This document shows positions 11,901 to 21,300 of a DNA stretch of 64,000 bases, piece by piece; within the stretch, counting starts at the first letter, position 1, and the number at the start of each line of letters is the position of its first letter. The translations under genes were made by a program, and so were the position numbers. A model generated the notes under the pieces. That model searched no databases, was not told the DNA's origin, and saw only the letters and a list, made by a program, of their open reading frames with translations. Source of the stretch: Batillaria attramentaria (Eukaryota; Mollusca; Gastropoda; Batillariidae). The stretch spans positions 279,001-343,000 of the forward strand of contig JACVVK020000143.1 of the NCBI GenBank assembly GCA_018292915.2, read 5' to 3'.

Positions 11901-12563
11901 AAACCTTACCTCATTCCCAGCCAGCTACAAACCTTACCTCATTCCCAGCCAGCTTGGCGAGCAGCTCGTAACGCTCTAACCCACAGCATGTCCCAGGGTA
12001 TCTGGCATAGTGACTTTGTCCGACGCTGAAACATTAAAGAAAACAGCTTGTGTAGATCACCATACAATCTCTTCCTTAACAGAAATCTTTGCCGCATACT
12101 AAACCAGATACGTATGCGTTTATTAAACTGAAACTGACAGTAAGCATTGCCTTGTATTTGTCACCTTCAAGTGTCCTTTGGTCAATGAAATCACAATCGA
12201 TAATAGAATCACGACACCGGAGAAAACAAAAATGTATACACATTGCTACTCCTTTCAGTGATGAATATGAACATCACGGGTTTTTTTTTTTTTTCTAGTT
12301 GCAGTGCTTGTGCTATTTAAACCGACCGATGCATCTCCGGCCGTTGTCCTTTGACGGCCATTTACCGAACAGAGACGGTCACGCACGACTCAAAGCGATC
12401 AAATCTCTTATATTAACTGCAAAGCAAACCCAGTTTTGTTAATACCTATTTTCCCTTTTTGGTGGTCAATTGGAGGACCACCTCCTGAGGCGGCTCTAGC
12501 CGATCCAAGAGCTACCGATCTCCGAAGAACACCGGCACCTGACCTAAGCAAAGCAGTCGCCAT
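3949..12563 (-). CDS. COX5B: Cytochrome c oxidase subunit 5B, mitochondrial
   Basis: This is a nuclear-encoded structural subunit of respiratory complex IV on the matrix side of the inner membrane. There are four exons: 12446-12563 (start ATG at 12563), 11938-12025, 5932-6031 and 3949-4061 (TGA at 3949-3951), all with GT-AG borders. Exon 1 encodes an Arg/Ala/Ser-rich, acid-free leader (MATALLRSGAGVLRRSVALG), a typical mitochondrial presequence. Exon 2 ends LERYELLAKLAGNE. Exon 3 runs from DPFEMN to KRLVGCI. Exon 4 has CEEDAV, LHKGEPKRCECGYWFKL and then a short tail. The cysteines of GCIC and RCEC are the zinc ligands; the C-x-C second pair, instead of vertebrate C-x2-C, fits invertebrate COX5B. 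Exon 2 as read needs one extra base near 11977-11982 to stay in frame, and its donor is tandemly duplicated. The exon 1 donor is the least certain border. Introns 2 and 3 carry a Tc1-like element, a LINE and a minisatellite. Confidence 0.92.
4175..4776. repeat. 50-bp minisatellite, 12 copies, in COX5B intron 3
   Basis: Twelve near-perfect copies of a 50-bp unit starting TCCATACATGTATACAAGGA, with one 2-base insertion in copy 10 (near 4660). The array starts 113 bp from the exon 4 acceptor. The unit is unrelated in sequence to the 2591-2938 array, although the period is the same. It is open in all three plus-strand frames, but antisense to COX5B and of no coding significance. Confidence 0.97.
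5060..5893 (+). mobile_element. 5'-truncated non-LTR retrotransposon (LINE), C-terminal ORF2 end and 3' tail
   Basis: From about 5068 the plus strand reads in one frame through NTEAVVTKCQQRLYFLRKL, then SFIESVL, LPSGRRFRCPPCKTNR and RLLNKL before a TGA at 5505-5507. This is the characteristic C-terminus found downstream of the reverse transcriptase in many animal CR1/L2-like LINEs. A 3' UTR with TG and GA microsatellites follows, ending GGGATGAATAAAGTG and then a (TTGA)n tail at 5868-5893. The upstream domains are missing, as in ordinary 5' truncation. It lies antisense in COX5B intron 3. The family is assigned from general resemblance only. Confidence 0.85.
6032..7896. other. COX5B intron 2, proximal part, nothing recognised
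   Basis: This non-coding intronic sequence has no exon, tandem array or element I can support. The block at 7140-7250 shares words with 10260-10300 (ending in a 'tggcacct' motif) and may be part of the same unidentified interspersed repeat. Confidence 0.35.
8267..9344 (+). pseudogene. Tc1-like DD34E transposase, disrupted
   Basis: The ancestral start is probably the ATG at 8267 (MHPRRKLSDFDR). A helix-turn-helix DNA-binding region follows (VREVARRLQVSHSV). The catalytic DDE residues are visible: D in LFSDESQF, the second D in FMDDNATLH, and E in SPDLNPTEN, with exactly 34 residues between the last two. There are three lesions. One extra base near 8324-8325 shifts the frame in the N-terminal part. 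A run of 55 G at 8854-8908 replaces the segment where related proteins have W-G-G. TGA at 9159-9161 stands where the conserved Trp after ENI is expected. The frame then continues open to the TGA at 9342-9344. Confidence 0.93.
8854..8908. repeat. Poly-G tract, 55 bases
   Basis: An uninterrupted run of 55 G lies inside the transposase reading frame. The ancestral sequence there was probably a short G-rich stretch coding Trp-Gly-Gly. It is either a slippage expansion or a sequencing or assembly artefact. Confidence 0.9.
9566..11900. other. COX5B intron 2, distal part
   Basis: No exon is recognised between the Tc1 element and COX5B exon 2. At 10125-10225 there is a GC-rich, partly palindromic block (GGCCGCCAAGGCCCC, GGGGGCGAAGCCCCCC). 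At 11457-11497 two long T runs adjoin a sequence with a weak tRNA A-box look (GGTGGCACAGCGGTCGG at about 11420). Both are probably remnants of interspersed repeats whose termini I could not fix. Confidence 0.4.
11893..11953 (-). repeat. 28-bp tandem duplication of the COX5B exon 2 splice donor
   Basis: On the minus strand the segment GCTGGCTGGGAATGAG|gta, comprising the last 16 bases of exon 2 and the start of intron 2 (to gtaaggtttgta), occurs twice in tandem with a 28-bp period. This gives donors at 11937/11938 and 11909/11910. Using the outer donor would add 28 nt. Confidence 0.9.
12446..12563 (-). CDS. COX5B: COX5B exon 1 with mitochondrial presequence
   Basis: The ATG at 12563 opens a frame of 39 codons plus one base ending at a GT donor (ATAG|gtatta). 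It matches the N-terminus of COX5B: a basic, acid-free leader followed by an ASGGGPP stretch like that preceding the mature vertebrate protein. Phase 1 at the 3' border agrees with exon 2. Confidence 0.8.
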
Positions 12564-12579
12564 GTTGATGCAAAAGGTA

Positions 12580-12600
12580 CTCTCGCGATATCTCGCGTTT
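12580..12600. promoter_or_regulatory. CTCGCGATATCTCGCG promoter motif upstream of COX5B
   Basis: Two overlapping CGCG-containing half-motifs lie 17-37 bp upstream of the COX5B start codon. They are near-matches to the TCTCGCGAGA element found in promoters of many housekeeping genes, where BANP/Kaiso-type factors bind in vertebrates. The position near the expected transcription start supports a core-promoter role. Function in this lineage is inferred. Confidence 0.45.
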
Positions 12601-13138
12601 TAACGGTGTGCATTGATAATTCAGTACCATAAATTTTTAATGTACAGATTTGAAATGCGTATTTATCTGCCTAAAATTTGTTTAACTTATGCCAAATATA
12701 GATAATTCATTATTATTCTTGGCTTCCTGAAAAAAAGGCGTTTCCTCGGTTCACATGCACCGGCACCACAAGTACTCAGGTGCGGAACGGCATCCTGGTT
12801 TCTCGATGGCTCACAGGATATGCTTAGGTGAGGGTGGGTGTTTGGGAGTTTTAACGCCCTTTCCTCCACGTAAAAGTTTACGTCAGTAATAGATGAAAAG
12901 TACACATGGTTGTGGGCCGCGAGGCCTGTATCTGATCTTTTTGATCAGCACTTACTAGCTCTGTGGTAGCGCTGAGTGAGTACTACCACTGAAACTCTGA
13001 TCTAACTGAAGTGGCAACTCAGTGATCCCACATCAATAAAACTTGTAAAACTATTGCTAGAAATGTATTCTTACTATCAAAGTTAAGACAATATGCTGAT
13101 GCTGAAGCTCGGAAATTATTTTACAATGCACATGTCAA

Positions 13139-13342
13139 ATGCCATATTCAGTGATTATGCCGGCATCTACGCTGTGGCGGGATGGGAGCAGCGAGGTGCA
13201 CTTAAACTTTGTACTGAGACTGAACTCCTTACACAGAAGAGCGGCGAAACGAATACTGCCACACGAAAAACTAAAAAACCTCAAAATGCTCCCTCTGTAT
13301 AAACATCTATTATTTAACAAGGGCGTTGCCATCACGTGACTA
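13139..13342 (+). mobile_element. LINE ORF2 C-terminal fragment
   Basis: One open frame reads STLWRDGSSEVHL, then LNSLHRRAAKRIL and LPLYKHLLFNKGV, a signature of the region just after the reverse transcriptase in many aquatic-animal non-LTR elements. It ends in a TGA at 13338-13340 and lacks the usual continuation, so it is a truncated relic. Confidence 0.75.
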
Positions 13343-13789
13343 AGTGTTCAAGTTAAAGTATGGAATAACTGACAGCGGCTTTTCCAGCATACGGCCTCTG
13401 CGACATGTCATTTTCCGCGGGGTCACCCTCAGTCTCGTTATGCAACCTCTAGACTGAATTTAAAAGTAGCACGCCCCAGAATTGATATATCATAGTATAA
13501 AACAAGCCAAGCATTCTCTGGTTCTTCCATTCAGTTTGGAACAATATCCCGCCAACTTCAGTGTCAAAACTGCCGGACTGAACGCAACGTCGCTCAGTCT
13601 CAGTCTCCAGGCTGTTTAAGGACAAAATCTTCAGGTACTTGCTCTCCTGCTCCGATCCCTAGATCAACTCACCTGTAGCCGTACATGCAATCACATAGAA
13701 TACACTTTAAGTTTAAGAACGCACGGCCCGGCTTCCCATCTTTTAGTATCGTCACCACTTTGTATTGACCACTATGATGCTGCCGGGTT

Positions 13790-14165
13790 TGCGCGACTTG
13801 ACATGTATATATATGTTTTGTAATGACACCTGCTGTGTGTGTGTGTGTGTGTGTGTTTGTGTGTGCCAGTGTTTGTGTGCGTGTGTTTGTGTGTGTGTGA
13901 GGATGTGTGTAAATTTTTTACTTTGTTTGAACGCGTAGATGTGTCTTATTCCGTTGCATTGCCTGTTTGCTTCGTGATTGTCCTTGACTGTTCGTTTGTT
14001 TGTCAGTTTTGGTTGCTTGATTTTTTTTGTTCTTTCTTCTTCTTCTTTCTGTCTTTCTCTGTTTTGTAATTTACAGTAGCAACGGCAAGTTTGGAAATGG
14101 TAATTGTGCCAATAGCTTTACCGTTGATAAATAAAGGCTCATTGTCATTCAGTGTCATTGTCATT
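13790..14165 (+). mobile_element. Probable LINE 3' UTR and tail
   Basis: The sequence carries a TG microsatellite and a T-rich stretch, then GATAAATAAAGGCTCATTG followed by repeated TCATTG/TCAGTG words, the organisation of a LINE 3' end with a short-repeat tail. It resembles the layout of the 5060-5893 element but not its sequence in detail. It may belong with the coding relic at 13139-13342. Confidence 0.5.
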
Positions 14166-14169
14166 ATCA

Positions 14170-14880
14170 GTACCTAACCATGCCGGCTTTGATCACAAGC
14201 GATATAGAAAAGCGCTAACCAAATTACTAGTACGCATCAGCGCGCATATACTACAAGCAGATACATGTAGAAAGGGGCAGATACCGTCCGTGGCCTACCA
14301 CGGGAACAAAGACTGTGCCCTGCCTGCGGAGCACTGAGTAGAAGACGAAATACATTTTCTAGATGTATGTAAATTATACGCAAACAACAGAGTACAACTC
14401 CTGCAAAACTGATAACGTTGGTATGTACACAAAGCCGCCAAGTAATCTGCTAAATAACATAGACGGCCAGGCAGAATTAGCCAAGTACGTATATGACTCA
14501 TGAATGCTTCGTGGAAAGAGAAAGGATTAGGGCAACAAACTAGCACCCCGGCCTCCCCTCCTCTTTGCTAATCACCTTTTCTTTTGCCTCCATACCCCGA
14601 GCCACTCAGTGAGCTGGAGACGCAAACGCCGTCCCAACCTCAGAATCACCGCTGCCCGGGACACCCACGCCTCCCCCCCCCCCCCCACCCGAGACTTGGC
14701 CGATCCTCTTTTGATACTGGGACACTCAGTAATTATAACCCAACACAAAGACATTTCGTGAATTTAGCGGCACCACCATCTCGATGCCGGAAATGCTAGG
14801 AAACATCACTGTGCCGGCCTAATAAGCCCAAAGGGTTCCATGGCAATACATTTTGTTCTTGTTCTTGTTCATACGTATTG
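14170..14880. other. Intergenic sequence, nothing recognised
   Basis: I find no exon, RNA gene or bounded repeat here. A C14-type tract lies near 14673-14686. Confidence 0.35.
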
Positions 14881-15659
14881 GCGACCTGCCCAGACACTGA
14901 AACTGACTTGTTAACTGATTCTGTTTCCGTGTCACAGAAATCCACGTGAAGCGGAGAGAACAGTGACTGAGCTCAGCCTGAAGTCCGACCGACTGAGTCC
15001 GCACCGTTTCAGTGTTATTGATTCCGGCCATCGAACTGTACTGATATGAAGTAGGGAAATCAGTTCATCAGCCAACTCCATGCAAAATAAAAACAAAAAC
15101 GGCAGAGCGGTCGGACTGACGAAATCACTGAGTCACACCGGACTGCGCGGCGGCCGGTCACTGAGCTCGGCCAAAGTCACTGAGCGGTACACGGCTTAAA
15201 TTGTATCTCCGTTCACTGACGAGTCATAGTCGGCTTACTGGTCAGTCTTCAACGCCGTATAATCTTAGTCGCCATTACTGAAACTCTGAAGTCTATACTG
15301 ACTGAGGCTGAATCAAACTTCGGACTAGTGACCGTGGCCGGGAGGACTCACTGACTCGGACTGAGAACTCAACTGAGTAGCACGCCGCTGAACTGAACAT
15401 GACATGATCAGTAAACGTGATGCCGGACTTAACTTGCATTACTGTGATCAGTCGTACTGCTGATGTCAGTCCGTTTAAGACTAACAAGTCAGCTGTGGGC
15501 AAGTCACTGAGTTGACCGTGCTACTCAGTGAAGGCGTAACCTCGGATTGTACTCAGTCCGGCTGTGATAATTAGTTTATAACTTGAAGTTCAGTCACTGA
15601 GTGTAACGGACTCAGTCGGGAAGTCAGTGGCGAGAGAGCGTAAATTCGTGAGCTTCAGT

Positions 15660-15980
15660 TCTTCTTCTTCTTCTGCGTTCCCTGTTCTGGACTCCGCCTC
15701 AGATGATTAGGTTTGTGGTCTTTATATAAGCAGTGGTCTTCAAGGGGTCTGTTTTGCTGCCCCAGAGTTTCTCTGCCAGTGTGGCTCCGTTCGGCCAGTG
15801 TTGTGTCCTTGCTTCTTTGAAGAGGGGGCAGGACTGCAGAATGTGTTCCGGGGTTTGAGGGGCTGTTCCGCACGGACAGTCTGGTGAGTGTGACAGCCCA
15901 AAGGCGGCACAGGTGGGCACGCAGTCTGCAGTGTCCAGTTCGTAGTCTGAAGATGGTGGTCTGTTCATAACGCTGGAGCT
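15660..15980 (-). mobile_element. 5'-truncated LINE (RNase H / zinc-knuckle end) with 12-bp target duplication
   Basis: The insert is flanked by perfect 12-bp direct repeats GTGAGCTTCAGT at 15648-15659 and 15981-15992. On the minus strand it reads YEQTTIFRLRTGHCRLRAHL, shifts frame by one base near 15898-15902, and continues through LSHSPDCPCGTAPQTPEHIL and SCPLFKEARTQHWP. These are the RNase H-adjacent and CCHC-like motifs at the end of Jockey/I-type LINE polyproteins. The 3' end is a (GAA)n tail (TCTTCTTCTTC on the plus strand). The intact duplication shows a relatively young insertion, into the ACTGA-rich region. Confidence 0.88.
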
Positions 15981-16063
15981 GTGAGCTTCAGTGTCAGTGG
16001 CCGCCCACGACTGACTAACTTACACACCTAGTGTGCCCTGGCCGGTTGACAGTTGGGCAACTT

Positions 16064-16139
16064 GAACGCGGACTGAGGGCAGGAACGCGGACTGAGGGCA
16101 GGAACGCGGACTGAGGGCAGGAACGCGGACTGAGGGCAG
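16064..16139. repeat. 19-bp minisatellite, 4 copies
   Basis: Four perfect copies of GAACGCGGACTGAGGGCAG. The unit contains the ACTGA word that dominates the surrounding region. Confidence 0.95.
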
Positions 16140-17911
16140 CCCGGCGGCGGTCAGTTACACTGACGTGCGTTGGCACTGCCGGAGTTTGTACGTCCAGTCG
16201 GTGAGGTGTTCACGTTCCTGACGGTCTCAGCCGGCTCAGTCCGGCAGTGGAGGGCGCGGAAGGTTGCCGGTGACAAACCGAGCAAAGCCGGCAGACTGAG
16301 TCAAGTGATCAGTCCCAGCGAGGGCTGTGAGCAGTGGCTTCTGTTGAGTGACGTTCGTCAGTGTGTCAGTGTCGTCGTGTCACCGTCAGTGCCGCCCTGG
16401 CTCAGTCAGTGCGTGTATGCTCCTATGCCGGTTCCACTATTGCCATGTTCAGTGTCAAGTGAAATCATGATCTATTCAGTAGTACTAGAAAGTGTAGCGA
16501 GTTGCCGTGACGTGCAACTGCCGGCATGTTTGTCCAGTTCAGTTCAGACTGAACTGACGGCCGGGAGGAGGGGTATAGGCGCTGAGGGAATGGGCCCGAG
16601 ATGCACTGAGTGGTCGGATAGTCAGTACATGTAGTGTGAAACTGAGATTCACTGAGTGATAGGTGTCTATGACGAGTCACTGAGTGTCAGTAAAACTGAG
16701 ATGACGACGCGGGTCTCAGTTGACTGAGGTGTGAACTGAACTGACTAAATAAGGGGAACGACTTTATTACAAGAATTCATTCACCCATGTAGAACCTCGC
16801 ATACGCCAAAAAGGTTGTGACGTCAACCAGCTAGGCGAGCTCACACGACCTCATGTGTTTGGGGTTTTGCAAGTGCATTGAGGCATGGAAAGGGTTTCCA
16901 GTACTTTCTTTATGTCATCATGCTTGATGTCAGAGAGCTTGCGTTCCGGCGTGTGCGCGCGGGCTGCATACATGACACAACGACTACGACTGTGACTACA
17001 GCAGGTCATTGAATGGAAACAACATATTGGGCTGGTGGCCATCTTGTTTTTAGTGTAGCATGAGCCAGACATAACGGTGCGTGTTTGTCAGTGTTGCCCG
17101 CTTTTCCAGTACAGCCGTTCGTTTCGGCACACGCCGGCATAGCCCGGCAGTCAGAGACATAGATACTACGTGTAGTAGGCCAAATCAGTGATCCTGCATT
17201 CAGTTGACTCATGTCGAGAAGTCGTTCAGTTGCCGGCCGGAGTCTGTTGGAGGTCAAGGTATGTCTTATCTCCGTGTTGCACGGTTATAAACTGGCACTG
17301 ATGTAGCTTACTGAGGAGTCGGTTGAACGACGGTACGTCAGGGTCAACGCGGCTGATAATAAAGTCGGTGCCCGGCCTTACTGAGGCTGATCGGGACCGA
17401 CAAAGTGGCATCAGTTGTCACTGGTTCAGTCCACCCGCACAAACCACTGCGGTAGCCTGGCCGTAACCACCAGGTTGACCGTCAGAACGTTCCGGCTGTT
17501 CAGCCTACGCGTAAGTCACAGTGTATAAATTGTTACTAGTATGGGCGAGTTACGCCACTATCAGTATATACTAGTATATATCACGGTGCCAGCCTGTGTT
17601 TGTTTCCGCCTTTTTTTTCTCTAGAAGGTCGGAGAATGACTCAAGTTGACTCGGTGGCCGTAGACAACACACACACACATACACACACACACACACCCGG
17701 AACCGTCACACTGACCACATCAGTTCAGTGTACCAGTAGCGGAGGCCCGCGTGTGCTAGTGCATCACTACTTACGGAGTGTCAAGTTGAGTGTAGGCTGC
17801 ACGATCATTTTGTGCGGTGTGTGCTTATTGAGTGAGGGTGGGTGGGTGTTTGTGTGTTCAACGTTCTTTTCCGCGATATCAAAGACGGCGCAACGAGAAA
17901 AGCACAAATAT

Positions 17912-17985
17912 TTGGCCCCAGACGTGATTTGAACTCACGACCCGAGCATTGAAGGTCCAGCGCTCTACCACTATTCCAGCAGCCC
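17912..17985 (-). repeat. tRNA-like sequence, probable SINE head or tRNA pseudogene
   Basis: On the minus strand an A box (TAGTGGTAGAGCGC) and a B-box-like T arm (CGTGAGTTCAAATCACG, with a 5-bp stem) are spaced as in a tRNA gene. The acceptor and anticodon stems do not pair, so I do not call a functional tRNA. Confidence 0.6.
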
Positions 17986-18351
17986 AGCTCCCCGTACGTA
18001 CTCAGGACCGTGAAGGCCGGGCCAGCCGGTTAAGTACATGTAACCTCGAAGTCTGGCAACTCGCCGGACTGCCTCAGTGAATGTTTTGCCATTTCAGGTT
18101 ATTGTCAGTCACTGAATCGCTTTAAAGAAAACAACAACAACAACAACAAAACAGCTGACCCAGCTTAGAACTGGAGGTGACTCGGATGTAACCGATTTTT
18201 CATCACACGGCCCGGTGAAAAAATTGATTTGATCACTCCGGGTCCTGGTTATGACAGTAAGAAGCTTTGTGTATTACTTGCCACTAATCGATGGTGAACT
18301 TTCAGTACTGACCTGACACTGTAGACATCCGTCCACATCTTCAGTAGAGCC

Positions 18352-21300
18352 ATGGTGGACACAGAGATCACACTGCCGGCGATTGACATGGGCAAGGCAA
18401 GAGACCCCGACCTGAGAAGGGAGGTTGCCAGGCAACTGGTGCATGCGCTAGAGACAGTCGGCTTTGTGTTCATTGAGAACGTGGTGGGGTTTGAACCGCA
18501 CACTCTGCTGGACAAGGCACGCTGGTTTTTTAGTCTGCCTGACGCACAAAAACAAGAAGTGGCTAGAAAACTGTGGAATCCGCTCAGCAAGAACCATTAT
18601 AGAGGTTTGTCATCAGATTGTTGTTTTTTATTTACTGGGACAGAGAGACATGTGCCCAGTGAGTGTGTTGTGTTGGAGATTGCAAAGGGTGTTTTGGATG
18701 GTGGGTGCACTATGCTGTGCACATTGGGTGCTGTGTGTGATATTAGAGGTATTGGACAGTTTTGTGTTAAACAGTGCCAGCCAGTTTAGACAAGAAAAAG
18801 ATAACGTAAATGGCATTACAGACCCACACAGATAGTGTGCCAGCTATTTTTGGCCATTGGTGTAAATACAGAAAGATTATGTGTTAATGTTGATCTCGGA
18901 TCACCACCAAATGCACTTGTCCCCAAAAGGTTACTTCCCACTCCAAGAAGGCGAGGTGTCCTACAAGGAGGGTTACGAGATCGGACGTGAGGTTCCTGAG
19001 AACACTCAGCATATGCCCGACGATCTCCAAGTTCATCCCTTCTTCCAGGAGCCCAACATGTGGCCAGGCAGCGCCGAGGGAGGTGAACAGTTCCGGACAC
19101 AGCTGTTGACCCACTACAATGCCGCACTGCAATGTGGCGCTGAAGTCCTGCGGCTCGTTAGCCTGGGATCTGGACTGAAGGATGACTGGTTCCAATCCTT
19201 GTTTTTCCCCAACAGTCTGTCCACGCTACGCCTCCTGCACTACCCGCCACGCCCAGGGGTTGTGAGTCCCACTGCCAGGGACGGGGAGACGGTGCTCTGC
19301 TGTTCTGATCACTCTGACTCAGGTCTCTATCTGTAGGAACATGTCATTCTGTCCACTTTCTTTGTGTCCATTGTTACCCTGGTACTTTAACATTTCCACA
19401 CCATCCTTATGACCAGTTGTTATGAATTGACTCTTTTTCCCCTAGTCTCAATGTAAAAGCACTATCAATGTGACATCTTCTCGCCTGAACAGGGTTGAAA
19501 AGAATCTGCTTATACAGTCTTCACAAAAAGTTAAGGACCAGTCAACATAATGGGTGACAGTTTCAATAAATCAGAAAAAATAAACGAATAAGATTTTTCC
19601 CGTACCGGCCCCCGTAGTGTAGTGGTTAGCACTTCGGACTATGGACCAGGAGACCCGGGTTCGAATCCCAGCCGAGGCAAGCGGGATTTTTCCTACCTAG
19701 GTCGGCTCCTACCCAGAGCGGGTGTGCTATGGGCCCGATGGGGAGGCTGTTGCCACACAGCCGAGTTTCACCCACTTCACGGGTGCGACTTTGGGGGTGC
19801 TTCCCTTAGTATGACACGTCTTATGATGTGGATGATTACACGGCCGGCACCGCAGGTGCCGTAGTTCCCGGGCCTGGTTAATGCCGGGATATTTATGACA
19901 GGAAGCGTGGAATGCGGCCCTGTCCCGTAGTCCCAAACCACATGGACCTCCATAGCATCATCTTACTATCATCCTCATCTCCATCATCATGCATAATAAA
20001 AATTGTCCCAGCTTCCGAGTCCTCCGTGGATTCCACCCACGACCTCGGAGGAACACCACTGGAGCTGGCAAAAGAGCTGGGGCAGCCAAAAAAAAAAAAA
20101 AAAAAAGATTTTTCCCGTAAAATTCGGTAGCAAGGTTAAGGGGTAATTAATGAACATGGTGACCACTGTGTGGATCACATGTGCGCGTCACACAGCATGC
20201 TTGGCGCGTTTGAAAATCTGCAATTTCGGCAAAACTAGACCGAGTTTCAGTGTTCAGTGAGTGATACCTGGGGCTTTTGGGACGGCAAAAATGAGATGCA
20301 GGTTAAAGAATGCATCCCTGGTTATGAAATGTGCTCATTTGTTTGCCTACATAAGCCACCATTTCAGCGATGTTCAGCACTGCACCAGCATGCCACCACG
20401 ACAAAAGTTGAATGATATTTGCAAGTGGTCCTTAACTTTTGTGAAGGCTGTAGTTTCATCTCTCTTGGAAAATTGCTCAGTAACAGACATCTACACTCAT
20501 TTCCAGAAACACCTCTTGCCACATTTACTTTCATGGGCAGTGCTTCCTGTCCCTCCATGTAAGCCACTTTGTCATATACAGCAGGTGTTGTCATATACAG
20601 CAGGTGTAGTGACATTGCTGTCTTGTGGCGTGGCGGGTGTTGTGACATTGCTGTATAGTGTTGTGGGTGCTGTGTGACATTGCTGTCTTGTGGTGTGGCA
20701 GGTGTTGTGACATTGCTGTTTTGTGGTGTGGCAGGTGTTGTGACATTGCTGTCTTATGGTGTGGCAGGTGTTGTGACATTGCTGTCTTGTGGTGTGGCAG
20801 TGTTGTGACATTGCTGTCTTATGGTGTGGCAGGTGTTGTGACATTGCTGTCTTGTGGCGTGGCAGGTGTTGTGACATTGTTGTCTTGTGGTGTGGCAGGT
20901 GTTGTGACATTGCTGTCTTGTGGTGTTGCAGGTGTTGTGACATTGCTGTCTTGTGGTGTGGCAGGTGTTGTGACATTGTTGTCTTGTGCTGTGGCAGTGT
21001 TGTGACATTGTTGTCTTGTGGTGTGGCAGGTGATGTGACATTGCTGCCTTGTGGTGTGGCAGTGTTGTGACATTGCTGTCTTGTGGTGTGGCAGGTGTTG
21101 TGACATTGTTGTCTTGTGGTGTGGCAGGTGTTGTGACATTGTTGTCTTGTGGTGTGGCAGGTGATGTGACATTGCTGCCTTGTGGTGTGGCAGTGTTGTG
21201 ACATTGCTGTCTTGTGGTGTGGCAGGTGTTGTGACATTGCTGTCTTGTGGCGTGGCAGGTGTTGTGACATTGCTGTATAGTGGTGTTGTGGGTGCTGTGT

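Larger units (their letters stand above)
12940..18110. other. ACTGA/TCAGT- and GCCGG-rich intergenic region between divergent genes
   Basis: The region between the COX5B and oxygenase starts is saturated with the pentamer ACTGA and its complement TCAGT, often as ACTGAG or ACTCAGT, mixed with GCCGG. I counted 27 occurrences in 15001-15660 and about 30 in 16021-16760. For uniform random sequence about 1.3-1.5 would be expected in each. The words are not in register and do not form a tandem repeat, apart from a small 19-bp array at 16064-16139. Inserted LINE and SINE pieces interrupt it. No protein-coding exon was found inside. Confidence 0.75.

Noticed and set aside
16170..16634. 154-codon plus-strand frame in the ACTGA-rich region
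   Set aside because: The composition reflects the repeated words (S, V, Q, C codons from TCAGTG/GTGTCA); there is no domain and no splice context.
17912..17985. Functional tRNA gene on the minus strand
   Set aside because: A and B boxes and a T arm are visible, but the acceptor and anticodon stems do not pair.
18249..18590. 113-codon minus-strand frame overlapping oxygenase exon 1
   Set aside because: It is an antisense shadow of the real exon, whose plus-strand frame carries the conserved DIOX_N-type motifs.
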